This document shows positions 14,356 to 22,624 of a stretch of DNA of 31,487 nt, in pieces. The translations under genes were made by a program, and so were the position numbers. The stretch's first letter is position 1. Each line of letters opens with the position of its first letter. The notes beneath the pieces are model-generated. The model saw nothing but the letters and a program-made list of their open reading frames with translations. It had not been told where the DNA came from and searched no databases. This stretch comes from Azoarcus sp031555955 (GTDB lineage Bacteria; Pseudomonadota; Gammaproteobacteria; Burkholderiales; Rhodocyclaceae), in the NCBI GenBank assembly GCA_031555955.1, contig JAVBTY010000010.1, forward strand, positions 1-31,487. The letters are read 5' to 3'.

Positions 14356-14961
14356 TTACTGGGTGGGAGCTGGAGCGGTGGGCGCGGGAGTAGCGGGAGC
14401 GGGTGTGGTGGGCGCGGGTGTTGCTGGATCAGGCGTTGCAGCGGCCCCCGGCAGCGCCGTGCGTGGATAGCCCGCGTCATCCAGCATACGGTTCCAGCGT
14501 CCGCCGTCGAAGCCTTTCTGTGTCAGCGTGCCGATGGTTACGGCGGGAACTTCTTCCGGCGCGCCCAGGCGTTCGCGGTAGGCCGCCATATCCTCGGCCG
14601 TGACGATCTTGCGCTCGGAAAACGGGATGCCGCGTTTTTTCAGCAGATCGCGGGCGGAGACGCAGAGATCGCCGCAGTTGTCGCTGCTGTAGAGAACAAC
14701 CGGAAAGTTTCCGGCCGCCTTGCGGACCGCGAAAGACGGCGTGTTGTCGCTGCCGCCGACGTTGTACTGCTTTTCTTCTTTTTTTCTGGCGGTCGGCGGG
14801 GGGGGCAGGTCGGAAAAATGTACCTGACCCTGTTCGTCTGTCCAGCGGTAGGTTTTCTGCGCGGCGGCATCGCTGGCGATGCCCAGCCCCATGATCATGG
14901 GGGCGATCAGGGAGAGCGCCAGGCGGGGAACGGGGCAGTAGAGGCGTGCGGGCGTTTTCAT
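14356..14961 (-). CDS. Exported DUF4124 plus glutaredoxin-like domain protein
   Basis: 201-residue envelope protein. A signal peptide covers about residues 1-34. DUF4124 follows (KTYRWTDEQGQVHFSDLPPP, about 36-55). A glutaredoxin-like domain spans about 85-168: VVLYSSDNCGDLCVSARDLL holds a CX3C pair (Cys96, Cys100) rather than the usual CX2C, and VPAVTIG (138-144) provides the cis-proline. The tail is a Thr/Pro/Ala repeat (TPAP units). The CX3C spacing is common in this domain combination and may give unusual redox behaviour; a periplasmic thiol role is inferred. Its ATG overlaps the prlC stop as ATGA, so it is coupled to prlC. A longer in-frame start inside prlC is not credible. Confidence 0.82.
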   Translation of the reverse strand: MKTPARLYCPVPRLALSLIAPMIMGLGIASDAAAQKTYRWTDEQGQVHFSDLPPPPTARKKEEKQYNVGGSDNTPSFAVRKAAGNFPVVLYSSDNCGDLCVSARDLLKKRGIPFSERKIVTAEDMAAYRERLGAPEEVPAVTIGTLTQKGFDGGRWNRMLDDAGYPRTALPGAAATPDPATPAPTTPAPATPAPTAPAPTQ

Positions 14962-17030
14962 GCGTCCACCATACCATGATGGCGCAGCAGCGCGTCTATG
15001 CGGGGCTCGCGTCCGCGGAAAGCCCTGAACGATTCCAGCGCGGGGCGGCTGCCGCCGACGGCGAGAATCTCGCGCCAGAAACGCGCGCCAGTGTCCGGAT
15101 CCAGCAGGCTGTTCCTGCCCGCGCCCGCTTCCTCGAATGCGGCGAAAGCGTCGGCGGACAGCACTTCCGCCCACTTGTAGCTGTAGTAACCGGCCGCGTA
15201 CCCGCCAGCAAAAATGTGCGAGAAGCTGTGCGGGAAACAGTGCCAGGGGGGCGGAATGATCACCGCCACTTCGCGCCGCACCTCGTCGAGCAGGCTGAAT
15301 ACCTCGGTGATGGGCACGGGCTGGCCGTTGCCGGTGATGTCGCTGTGCAGGCGCAGGTCGAACAGGGCGAATTCGATCTGGCGCACCGTCTGCATACCGC
15401 TCTGGAAATTTTTGGCGGCGATCATGCGTTCATACAGTGCTCGCGGCAGCGGTTCGCCGGTGTCGACGTGGGCGGTCATGCCGTGGAGCACGTCCCATTC
15501 CCAGCAGAAATTTTCCATGAACTGGCTGGGCAGTTCCACCGCGTCCCATTCCACGCCGTGAATGCCGGAAACGGCCAGGTCTTCTACCTGGGTGAGCAGG
15601 TGGTGCAGGCCGTGCCCGCACTCGTGGAACAGGGTGAGCACGTCGTCATGGGTGAAGGTGGCGGGTTTGCCCGCGACCGGGCCGGGGAAGTTGCACACCA
15701 GATAGGCGACGGGAGTTTCGAGGCCGCTGGATGAGCGCCAGCGGCTGCGCGCGGAATCCATCCAGGCGCCGCCGCGCTTGGTTTCGCGGGCGTGCAGGTC
15801 GAGGTAGAAGTGGCCGATGGGCTCGCCGGTTTTTTCGATGCGGAAGAAGCGTACGTCCGCATCCCAGCAGGGGGCTTCATCGGGCAGGATGTCTACGCCG
15901 TACAGGGTGCGGATTACGCGGAACAGGCCGTCGAGCACTTTCTGTTCCGGGAAATACTGCTTCACTTCCTGTTCGGAGAAGTCGTAACGCGCCTGGCGCA
16001 GTTTTTCCGACATCCAGGCGATATCCCACGGCTGGAGCGGGCCGAAGCCGGGTTCGCTGGCGGCGGATTCTTCCAGTTCGCGCAGGTCGCGCTCCGCGAA
16101 AGGTTTGGCCCTGGCGGCGAGTTCGCGCAGAAAGGCAAGCACCTGTTGCGGCGTGTCGGCCATTTTCGGCGCCAGCGACACTTCCGCGAAATTGCGGTAG
16201 CCGAGCAGTTTCGCCTCTTCTTCCCGCAGGGCGAGAATGCGTCCGATCAGTGGGCCGTTGTCCCATTCCGGATTGTCGCGGCCGGAGGCGCGGGTGGCGT
16301 AGGCGCGGTACATGCGCTCGCGCAGCGCCTGGTTGTTAGCGTATTGCAGCACGGGGAGGTAGGAGGGCATGTGAAGCGTGAACTTCCATCCCGGCCGGTT
16401 TTCCGCCTCCGCCGTCGCGCGGGCCGCCGCCCGGGCGTCTTCGGGGATACCGGCGAGTTCTGCTTCGTCCGTAATCCATTCAGCATGGGCATTGGTGGCG
16501 TCGAGAAGATTTTCGGAAAACTTCGCGCCGAGCTGCGCCAGTTCTTCCTGGATAGCCTGAAAGCGCGGTTTGTGCTCGTCGGACAGTTCCGCGCCCGAAA
16601 GGCGGAAGTCGCGCACTTCGTTGTCGATAATGCGGCGGCGGGCTGGCGGCAGCGCGGAATATCCGGCGCCTTCGCGCAGGGCCCTGTATTTGCGGAACAG
16701 GGTCAGGTTCTGCCCCATCTTCGCGTAGAAACGCGACACTTCCGGCAGCATGGCGTTGTAGGCCTCGCGCCATTCGGGCGTATCCATCACGCCGTGCAGG
16801 TGCCCGACGATTCCCCAGGCGCGGCTGAGGCGCTCCCCGGTTTCGGTGAGCGGGACGACGAAGTTTTCCCACTCCGGCTCTGCGGGATCAAGCGTGAGCC
16901 GTTCGATGACGGCCAGGTTTTCATCGAGCAGGTGGTGAATCGCCGGGGAAACGTGCTCCGGGCGGATGTCGGTGAAGCGCGGAAAACGGGAAAAATCGAG
17001 TAACGGATTCGTACTGGCGGGCGTGGGCAT
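14958..17030 (-). CDS. prlC: Oligopeptidase A (PrlC), M3 metallopeptidase
   Basis: 690-residue cytosolic zinc peptidase of the M3 (thimet) family. It degrades oligopeptides, including cleaved signal peptides. The active site is FHECGHGLHHLL with HECGH at 469-473 (two zinc His and the catalytic Glu); the third ligand is expected in the downstream DAVELPSQ segment. The C-terminal HSFSHIFAGGYAAGYYSY is the conserved substrate-binding Tyr/His region. ATG at 17030 gives MPTPASTNPLLDFSRFPRF, the usual OpdA start. An upstream in-frame start 23 codons earlier has no homology-like residues and is less likely. It is translationally coupled (ATGA) to the DUF4124-glutaredoxin gene, which suggests joint expression but no known shared function. 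Confidence 0.94.
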   Translation of the reverse strand: MPTPASTNPLLDFSRFPRFTDIRPEHVSPAIHHLLDENLAVIERLTLDPAEPEWENFVVPLTETGERLSRAWGIVGHLHGVMDTPEWREAYNAMLPEVSRFYAKMGQNLTLFRKYRALREGAGYSALPPARRRIIDNEVRDFRLSGAELSDEHKPRFQAIQEELAQLGAKFSENLLDATNAHAEWITDEAELAGIPEDARAAARATAEAENRPGWKFTLHMPSYLPVLQYANNQALRERMYRAYATRASGRDNPEWDNGPLIGRILALREEEAKLLGYRNFAEVSLAPKMADTPQQVLAFLRELAARAKPFAERDLRELEESAASEPGFGPLQPWDIAWMSEKLRQARYDFSEQEVKQYFPEQKVLDGLFRVIRTLYGVDILPDEAPCWDADVRFFRIEKTGEPIGHFYLDLHARETKRGGAWMDSARSRWRSSSGLETPVAYLVCNFPGPVAGKPATFTHDDVLTLFHECGHGLHHLLTQVEDLAVSGIHGVEWDAVELPSQFMENFCWEWDVLHGMTAHVDTGEPLPRALYERMIAAKNFQSGMQTVRQIEFALFDLRLHSDITGNGQPVPITEVFSLLDEVRREVAVIIPPPWHCFPHSFSHIFAGGYAAGYYSYKWAEVLSADAFAAFEEAGAGRNSLLDPDTGARFWREILAVGGSRPALESFRAFRGREPRIDALLRHHGMVDA

Positions 17031-17126
17031 GACCTGAAAATTCCTGGAAGCACTGAACGCTATTGTGCCGAAAAAGCGGAAAAGACGCCGGAGCGGCATC
17101 CTTGCGGCAGGGGGGCGTTCATCTAT

Positions 17127-17158
17127 CCGTATTTTCAGCCAGCCGTATTTTCAGCCAG
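17127..17158. repeat. 16-bp perfect tandem duplication at the end of the DUF2189 gene
   Basis: CCGTATTTTCAGCCAG occurs twice head to tail (17127-17142 and 17143-17158). The second copy contains the TGA stop (17151-17153 on the minus strand) of the DUF2189 gene, so the duplication copied the end of that gene into its 3' flank. It looks like a recent slippage event. Confidence 0.9.
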
Positions 17159-17924
17159 CCATTTCCCGGTAGGCGTGCCAGCTGGCGTGGCCGAGCAGCG
17201 GCAGCAGGATCACCATTCCAGCCATCATGGTGGCGAAGCCGGTCAGGGTCAGGGCCGTTACCACAGCAGCCCAGAGCGCCATCGCGCCCGGATTGACGCT
17301 GACGGCCTTGAGACTGGCCATCGCGGCGGTGATGGGATCGACGTCCCGGTCCACCAGCATCGGGGCCGCGATCGCCGACAGCGCGAACACCACCGCGGCC
17401 AGCCCCCCTCCGATCACCACATAAGCGGTTGTGAAAGAGGCGTACTGGCCGGAAAGGAACACGTCACGGAAAAAATGGTTCAGCCCGGGCGCGTCGCCCC
17501 GGTAGAACAGCGCGAACAGGATTGCCGAGATGCGCTCCCAGCCGATCAGCGCAAGGGCGAGGAATGCGCCGAAATAGCCCAGATCATCGCTGCGCCGGAC
17601 AAGCCCCCGGAGAGATGCGCCAAAGGTGACGGGTTCCCCCTTGCCGTGGCGGCGCGAAATTTCGTACAACCCCGCAGCCGCCAGCGGCCCGATGAGGAAA
17701 AAACCCGAGATGGCCGCGGCAAACAGATACGGCGCGCCTGCGGCGCAAGCCAGAATCAGATAGCCCGCGATGGCGAAGAAAAAACCGTAGGCGAGGCTGG
17801 CGGGCAGGTTTTCGCGCAGATCATCCCAGCCCAGACGCAGCCATGCCCAAGGGCGGCCCGCTTCGACCCGGCGGACGTGAGGCAGTTCGAAATGCTGTTC
17901 CAGCGTGTGAGAAAGCCTGTTCAT
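17151..17924 (-). CDS. DUF2189 integral membrane protein (copy 1)
   Basis: 257-residue membrane protein of family DUF2189, function unknown. A cytosolic N-terminal stretch (about 1-45) contains PHVRRVEAGRPWAWLRLGWD. About six hydrophobic segments follow, including SLAYGFFFAIAGYLILACAA and ISGFFLIGPLAAAGLYEISR. The C-terminus LLPLLGHASWHAYREMAG carries the family signature. ATG at 17924 is preferred; the frame extends upstream to a TTG at 17978, but without homology-like sequence. A paralogue lies at 26523-27377 with the same GLYEISRR and GHASWHAYR blocks. It is followed by prlC in the same direction after a 120-nt gap, so linkage is uncertain. Confidence 0.82.
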   Translation of the reverse strand: MNRLSHTLEQHFELPHVRRVEAGRPWAWLRLGWDDLRENLPASLAYGFFFAIAGYLILACAAGAPYLFAAAISGFFLIGPLAAAGLYEISRRHGKGEPVTFGASLRGLVRRSDDLGYFGAFLALALIGWERISAILFALFYRGDAPGLNHFFRDVFLSGQYASFTTAYVVIGGGLAAVVFALSAIAAPMLVDRDVDPITAAMASLKAVSVNPGAMALWAAVVTALTLTGFATMMAGMVILLPLLGHASWHAYREMAG

Positions 17925-18180
17925 GGGCAGCCTGCGTTCGGGACGGGAAACAGGAGGCCATTCACTGGCCGTTTTCAAAATCTAGAACGGTTTTGCCGCA
18001 GTAGCCAGCGCATTTTCAATGCGTATTCTGATGGGCCTGATCCGGCTGTTGCCGTAAATATACGGATACGGAAAACTCCATGCGCGCGCAGGCAACGATG
18101 CCTCTTCGGGGATGTTTCGCAGAATTCTTGCTTGCACGGTTATTAATTTTATGAATGCGTGCGGTAATGATCATGACTGG

Positions 18181-18257
18181 TGGCGCGCCCGGAAGGATTC
18201 GAACCTCCGACCCCCTGGTTCGTAGCCAGGTACTCTATCCAGCTGAGCTACGGGCGC
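18181..18257 (-). tRNA. tRNA-Arg(ACG)
   Basis: 77-nt tRNA with encoded CCA. The acceptor stem is GCGCCCG / CGGGCGC, the D arm is GCTCAGCTGGATAGAGT, the anticodon stem is CCTGG/CCAGG with loop CTACGAA (anticodon ACG, normally edited to ICG by TadA), and the T arm contains GGTTCGAATCC. All stems pair. No integrase or duplicated tRNA end is seen nearby, so it does not look like an occupied attachment site. Confidence 0.97.
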
Positions 18258-18277
18258 CCAACAACAGCAAGGGCGCC

Positions 18278-18305
18278 ATTCTATCCGATGTTTTTCTGGC
18301 GTCAA
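18278..18305 (-). promoter_or_regulatory. Sigma-70 promoter of tRNA-Arg
   Basis: Read leftward: TTGACG (18305-18300), 16-nt spacer, TAGAAT (18283-18278), then a GC-rich discriminator (GGCGCCC), which is typical of stringently controlled stable-RNA promoters. It is 21 nt upstream of the mature tRNA 5' end. The remaining gap up to 18553 (about 250 nt) shows no gene that I can support. Confidence 0.72.
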
Positions 18306-18553
18306 TAGCAGGATGAAAGGAAATGTGGTTCCGGTGTTTCCCCGTTTCCCACAAATAAAAGTAATACCATCGCCTTGCCGCGTGCGTGAGGTTATCCGGA
18401 AAAGCGCCGCTTCTGCGGGAGGAGCCGCGCTGCCCGGTAGAAAATCTGAATCGCCACGGGGAGATGGGCGTTTTTTCAGGCCGCCGGTAGCCCAAAAAAG
18501 CGGGGCAGGCCACAATCCGCCTGTTCGTCTTTTAGTGCTGCGATTCTGAACCG

Positions 18554-20899
18554 GTGACCCATAGAAATGTTTCCAGCCCGCCCGCCGGAGCGCTTGCCCG
18601 CCTTGCGGCGGCTTTTGCCGCGGGGCGCAATGACGAGGTGATTGATGGCGCAGGGCGGCTGATCCGCAATGATCCCGGTCTGGGGCCTGCGCACAAGCTG
18701 CTGGGCTGTGCCCTGCAGGCGCGGGGGGATTTTGCCGGGGCGGCCGGAGCGCTGCGCGAGGCCGCGCGCCTGATGCCGGAAGACGGCCAGACTTTCAGCA
18801 ACCTGGGCAACGCGCTGGCGGGGGCCGAACGGTTCGACGAAGCCATCGCGGCGCACCGGGAGGCGATCCGGCTTCAGCCCGCCAATGCCACCGCGCATTA
18901 CAACCTGGGGTGTGCGTATCTTGCGTGGGGGCGGAAACCCGAAGCGCTGGAGCCGTTCCTGCGGGCTTATGAGCGTTCTCCGCAGGATGCGGACACGGCG
19001 CGGCTGTGCCGGGAGCTGTTGCTGGAAACGGGCGATGCGGCGAGCCAGGCGGATTTCTGCCGGATCAACCTTCAGCACATTCCCGGTGATGGCGCAGCTC
19101 TTGCGATGCTGGGCGCGCTGCTGCTTGGAACAGGCGATGGCAGCGAGGCTGAGGCGCTGCTGCGCCAGGCGGCCGCGCTTATGCCGGATGATCCTGCCGT
19201 ATGGTCGAATCTGTCGATAGCGGCGGGGAGCAGGGGAAGGCTTCACGAAGCGGTGGATGCCGCGCGCCGTGCGGCGGTTCTGGCGCCGGAGTGGGCAACC
19301 GCCCACAATAATCTTGGCGTTGCGCTGAGAGCGGCGGGAGCGCCGGAAGAAGCCCGGGACGCGTTCCTGCGGGCGCTGCAACCCGGCGGCGGCAATGCCG
19401 ACGCCTGGTACAACCTCGGCTGCGTCAGCGCGGATCTGCACGAAAACACGCTCGCTCGCGGCGCTTTTATCGAAGCCGTGCAGCGCGAGCCCCGCCCCGC
19501 GTGGCTGTTGCAGGCCGCCCATGCCTGCCGCCAGATGGCGGACTGGGAAGGCGCGGAGCTGCTGGAGGAGGCGTTGCATGCCATGCTGGCTGACGGGCGG
19601 GCGCTGGCAGAAGCGCTGCAGCCCCGGCTTTCCCCGTTCGCCTTCCTGACGACGCCTGGCGCCAGTGCGCGGGAGCAGTTGCGGGTTGCGGAACATTTCG
19701 CCGCGCAATTCAGCGCCCGCGCTCCCGTGGCGCAACAGACGCCGGGGGTCCGCGCCCCGTCCGCCCCGTTGCGGGTGGGGCTGCTTTCCGCCGATTTCCG
19801 CGATCACGCCACCGCACACCTGCTGGCGGGCGTGCTCGAAGCGCTGGATCCGGCGCGTTTCCGGCTCATCGCCTACGACCACGGTCCGGCGGTGGTGGCG
19901 GGCGATCCTTACCGGGAGCGGCTGCGCGGGGCGATTCCGGAATGGGTGGAGGTGGCCGCGCTCACCGATCTGGACGCGGCGCGGCGCATGGCGGCCGACG
20001 GTATCGACATCGCCATCGACCTCAAAGGCTGGACCCAGGGGTTCCGCGCGGGCATCCTCGCCCACCGCCCCGCGCCGGTGCAGATGCAGTGGCTGGGATT
20101 TCCCGGCAGCATGGGCGCGCCGTGGATCGATTACCTCATTGCCGACGCGGCAGTGATCCCTCCGGGGGCGGAAGCCTTCTACAGCGAAAAAATCCTGCGT
20201 CTGCCCGGCTGCTACCAGCCCAACGACCGCCGCCGCGCCATTGGGCCGCGCCCCGCGCGTGCCGCGCTTGGCCTGCCGGAGGATGCGCTGGTGCTGGCGG
20301 CTTTCCACCAGCCTTACAAGATTACGCGCGAGGTTTTCGCCCTGTGGCTGCGCCTGCTGCAACGGACCCCCGCCGCCGTGCTGTGGCTGCTGGATGCGCC
20401 GCAGGCGGTGTGCGAGGTTTTTTGCCGCGCGGCGGAGGATGCGGGCGTGGCGGCCTCCCGTCTGATCTGGGCTCCGCGCGTATCCGCGGCGGCGCACCTC
20501 GGGCGGCTGGGCGCGGCTGACCTGGCGCTGGATGCGTTTCCGGTCAACGCGCACACCACGGCCAGCGATGCCTTGTGGGCGGGCGTGCCGCAGGCGGCCT
20601 GCCGTGGCGATACGTTTGTTTCCCGCGTATCGGCGAGCGTGCTGCTTGCCGCGGGGCTGCCCGAACTGGTCGCAGATGGTGTGGCGGCCTGCGAAACGCT
20701 GCTCGCCCGCCTGCTCGAACAGCCGGAAACGCTCGCCCGCCTGCGTCAGAAGCTGGCGGACGGGCGGCTGGAGTGCGCGCTGTTCGATGATGCCCGTTTC
20801 GCCCGCGCCCTTGGCATGGGGCTGGAGCGGGCGTGGCAGCGTTACCGCACCGGACTGGCGGCGGATCATCTGGATATTCCCGCGTCCGCAGCGCAGTAA
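18554..20899 (+). CDS. TPR-containing O-GlcNAc-transferase-like glycosyltransferase (GT41), probable flagellin modifier
   Basis: 781-residue soluble protein. Residues about 10-320 are TPR repeats (for example TFSNLGNALAGAERFDEAIA, ATAHYNLGCAYLAWGRKPEA, ATAHNNLGVALRAAGAPEEA). Residues about 410-770 are the GT41 (SPINDLY/OGT) catalytic region. Its signature blocks are VGLLSADFRDHATAHLLAGV, IDIAIDLKGWTQGFRAGILA, PVQMQWLGFPGSMGAPWIDY, SEKILRLPGCYQPND and FPVNAHTTASDALWAGVPQA. The family moves a sugar from a UDP-sugar to Ser/Thr. The gene converges on fliC, so flagellin is the likely acceptor, by analogy with OGT-like flagellin glycosyltransferases; this is inferred, not shown. The start is GTG at 18554 with only a weak ribosome site. 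No in-frame ATG gives a good alternative, so the start is uncertain. Confidence 0.85.
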   Translation: MTHRNVSSPPAGALARLAAAFAAGRNDEVIDGAGRLIRNDPGLGPAHKLLGCALQARGDFAGAAGALREAARLMPEDGQTFSNLGNALAGAERFDEAIAAHREAIRLQPANATAHYNLGCAYLAWGRKPEALEPFLRAYERSPQDADTARLCRELLLETGDAASQADFCRINLQHIPGDGAALAMLGALLLGTGDGSEAEALLRQAAALMPDDPAVWSNLSIAAGSRGRLHEAVDAARRAAVLAPEWATAHNNLGVALRAAGAPEEARDAFLRALQPGGGNADAWYNLGCVSADLHENTLARGAFIEAVQREPRPAWLLQAAHACRQMADWEGAELLEEALHAMLADGRALAEALQPRLSPFAFLTTPGASAREQLRVAEHFAAQFSARAPVAQQTPGVRAPSAPLRVGLLSADFRDHATAHLLAGVLEALDPARFRLIAYDHGPAVVAGDPYRERLRGAIPEWVEVAALTDLDAARRMAADGIDIAIDLKGWTQGFRAGILAHRPAPVQMQWLGFPGSMGAPWIDYLIADAAVIPPGAEAFYSEKILRLPGCYQPNDRRRAIGPRPARAALGLPEDALVLAAFHQPYKITREVFALWLRLLQRTPAAVLWLLDAPQAVCEVFCRAAEDAGVAASRLIWAPRVSAAAHLGRLGAADLALDAFPVNAHTTASDALWAGVPQAACRGDTFVSRVSASVLLAAGLPELVADGVAACETLLARLLEQPETLARLRQKLADGRLECALFDDARFARALGMGLERAWQRYRTGLAADHLDIPASAAQ

Positions 20900-20918
20900 T
20901 ACGGTGTTCCTGAAATGA

Positions 20919-20942
20919 AAACGCCCGCTGAAGCGGGCGTTT
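20919..20942. terminator. Bidirectional intrinsic terminator between the OGT-like gene and fliC
   Basis: Perfect 10-bp stem AAACGCCCGC (20919-20928) / GCGGGCGTTT (20933-20942) with loop TGAA. T-rich on the right for rightward transcripts, and A-rich on the left, which gives TTTTCATTTC for leftward transcripts. It serves both convergent genes. Confidence 0.85.
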
Positions 20943-20962
20943 CTATGTTGCGGGGCGGCGTA

Positions 20963-22441
20963 TCAGCCCAGCAGTTTCAGCACCTTCTGCGGAATCGCGT
21001 TCGCCTGGGCGAGCATCGCGGTGCCAGCCTGCTGCAGGATCTGCGCACGGGTCAGGTTCGCCGTTTCGGCGGCGAAGTCTGTATCACGGATGCGTGAGCG
21101 GGAAGCCGTCATGTTTTCCGCTGAAGTGTTCAGATTGGAAATCGTGGTGCCGAAGCGCGACTGCAGGGCGCCGAACCTTGCGCGCTGGCTGTTGACCGCG
21201 GTGAGCGCGGAATCCGCGATGGCGAGCGTGCGCTGCGCGGCATCCACCGAGCTGACATCCAGGGACGCCACCGTCTGCAACTGCGAGGCGGAGTTGGCGA
21301 CGTTGAAGAAATCGCTGGTGTTGGAGTCGATGCTGAAGCTGCGTTCGGAATCCAGCACGAGCTGTCCGGTGGCGACGGCGGTGCCGCCTGGCGCGGTGGC
21401 TGCGCCGCCAACGGTGACAGCGTCGGAGCCAGCGGCGGCGTTGATAACCGTGATGTTCTCGCCGGTGGCGTTGAGCAGGGTGATGCCGTCGCCGGTGTCG
21501 TTGATGCGTGCGGTGACGCCGGTTTTGGCGGAAACGTCGTTGAAGGCGTTGATCGCGCCAGCCAGGCCATTTTTGTCGATGGCCGCGCCGACGGTGAAGG
21601 ACACGGTGACGGGCGTGGCGTTATCGGACTGGATGTCGAGTTTGTACGACGTCCCGGCGGTCAGCGCCGTCATGTCGACTTCTGTTTTGGCCGAGGCGGA
21701 AACCCCGGTGGTGTTGCGCATGTCGTTGATCTGCTCCACCGCTTTCTTGGCCGAAGCACCGGCGTCGATGGTGATGGTCGCCACACCGCTGGCGCCGTTG
21801 ATGGTGACATCGCCGCCCAGCACGCGGCTGGTTGCGGCGGCGTTGGAGGCAATGGCGGTGGCGGTGCTGCCCGCGGTCAGATCACCCTTGGCACCCGCAT
21901 CCGCCGCGGCCATGGAGCCGATGCGGTAGTTACCGTACTGGCTGGTGGAAAAGTTGGCGGAGGTAGCCTGGATCGTCTGGCCCGCGTTGGCGCCAACCTG
22001 GAAAACAGCGGTGCCGAAGGAGCCGTCAAGCAGCTTCAGGCCGTTGAATTCAGTGGTTTTGGCGATGCGGTCCAGTTCGGCGGTGAGCGCGTTGACTTCG
22101 TCGTTGAGCGCCTTGCGGTCGGAGGCGGAGTTGGTCGCGTTGGACGACTGCACGGCGAGCTGGCGGATGCGCTGCAGGATGTCGCCCGCGGATTCGAGCG
22201 CGCCTTCGGCCGTCTGCGCCAGAGAGATACCATCGTTGGCGTTTCTCGCCGCCTGGTTCTGCCCGTTGATCTGGGCGCTGAAGCGTTCGGAGATGGCCAG
22301 GCCGGCCGCGTCGTCCTTGGCGCTGTTGATGCGCAGGCCCGAGGACAGGCGCTGCAGCGAGGTCGCCAGCGAGCCCTGCGAGGTATTGAGGTGGCGCTGG
22401 GAATTGAGCGACGCGATGTTGGTGTTGATCACCTGGGCCAT
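20963..22441 (-). CDS. fliC: Flagellin (FliC)
   Basis: 492-residue filament subunit exported by the flagellar type III apparatus. The conserved N-terminal D0/D1 region is complete (MAQVINTNIASLNSQRHLNT, then LSSGLRINSAKDDAAGLAIS and GALESAGDILQRIRQLAVQS, to about residue 140). The variable surface region spans about 140-400; it is Ala/Thr/Ser/Gly rich, poor in aromatics, and holds a flagellin-IN-like block VTARINDTGDGITLLNATGE. The C-terminal D1/D0 region (about 400-492) ends TAMLAQANAIPQKVLKLLG. Many exposed Ser/Thr in the centre would suit O-glycosylation by the adjacent OGT-like enzyme. A strong ribosome site AAAGGAGA (22455-22448) precedes ATG at 22441. Transcription is predicted from a sigma-54 promoter at 22536-22552. 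Only one flagellin is in the window. Confidence 0.97.
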   Translation of the reverse strand: MAQVINTNIASLNSQRHLNTSQGSLATSLQRLSSGLRINSAKDDAAGLAISERFSAQINGQNQAARNANDGISLAQTAEGALESAGDILQRIRQLAVQSSNATNSASDRKALNDEVNALTAELDRIAKTTEFNGLKLLDGSFGTAVFQVGANAGQTIQATSANFSTSQYGNYRIGSMAAADAGAKGDLTAGSTATAIASNAAATSRVLGGDVTINGASGVATITIDAGASAKKAVEQINDMRNTTGVSASAKTEVDMTALTAGTSYKLDIQSDNATPVTVSFTVGAAIDKNGLAGAINAFNDVSAKTGVTARINDTGDGITLLNATGENITVINAAAGSDAVTVGGAATAPGGTAVATGQLVLDSERSFSIDSNTSDFFNVANSASQLQTVASLDVSSVDAAQRTLAIADSALTAVNSQRARFGALQSRFGTTISNLNTSAENMTASRSRIRDTDFAAETANLTRAQILQQAGTAMLAQANAIPQKVLKLLG

Positions 22442-22482
22442 TTTGCATCTCCTTTAATAGACGGGTTCGGTGGCAGCCCGGA

Positions 22483-22516
22483 GCGGCAGACTGCTGCCGC
22501 GACGGAGTAACCTCCG
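22483..22516 (-). promoter_or_regulatory. fliC leader: two stacked hairpins, one a TGCCGC dyad
   Basis: In the predicted fliC 5' leader lie GCGGCAG-ACTG-CTGCCGC (22483-22500, perfect 7-bp arms) and CGGAG-TAAC-CTCCG (22503-22516, perfect 5-bp arms), written on the + strand. They may stabilise the mRNA. The first also repeats the TGCCGC motif found upstream and could be an activator site lying downstream of the start of transcription. Confidence 0.5.
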
Positions 22517-22535
22517 AGCCTTATGCGTCTAATTA

Positions 22536-22552
22536 AGCGAAAGGCGTGCCAG
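22536..22552 (-). promoter_or_regulatory. Sigma-54 (RpoN) promoter of fliC
   Basis: Read leftward: CTGGCACG-CCTT-TCGCT, against the consensus YTGGCACG-N4-TTGCW, with a single mismatch (C for the second T of TTGCW). The invariant GG and GC dinucleotides are present exactly 10 nt apart. Predicted start of transcription is near 22525, leaving a leader of about 84 nt. Confidence 0.8.
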
Positions 22553-22624
22553 GTTTAAAGGGGGGAGATTTCCCCTTTCGGGGGGCTATTTGGGGTCTTT
22601 GTGGGTGCAGGCTGGCGGCCCTAC

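Noticed and set aside
18181..18257. tRNA-Arg as an occupied integration site of a genomic island
   Set aside because: No integrase, no repeated tRNA 3' end in the window, and flanking genes are ordinary.
18306..18553. Possible small gene or regulatory RNA between the tRNA promoter and the OGT-like gene
   Set aside because: Short frames here (for example 18313-18549) show no ribosome site or familiar sequence, and no stable hairpin with T-run was seen.
18476..20869. Open frame of 797 codons on the minus strand, opposite the OGT-like gene
   Set aside because: It is Arg/Gly/Gln-rich, has no recognisable domain, and lies exactly antisense to a gene with clear GT41 and TPR motifs. Long antisense frames are a by-product of GC-rich codon use.
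22554..22580. AAAGGGG...CCCCTTT inverted repeat just upstream of the fliC sigma-54 promoter as a terminator of the cyclase gene
   Set aside because: It lacks a T-run in the leftward direction and is about 170 nt past the cyclase stop. It may be an operator, but nothing supports a terminator.
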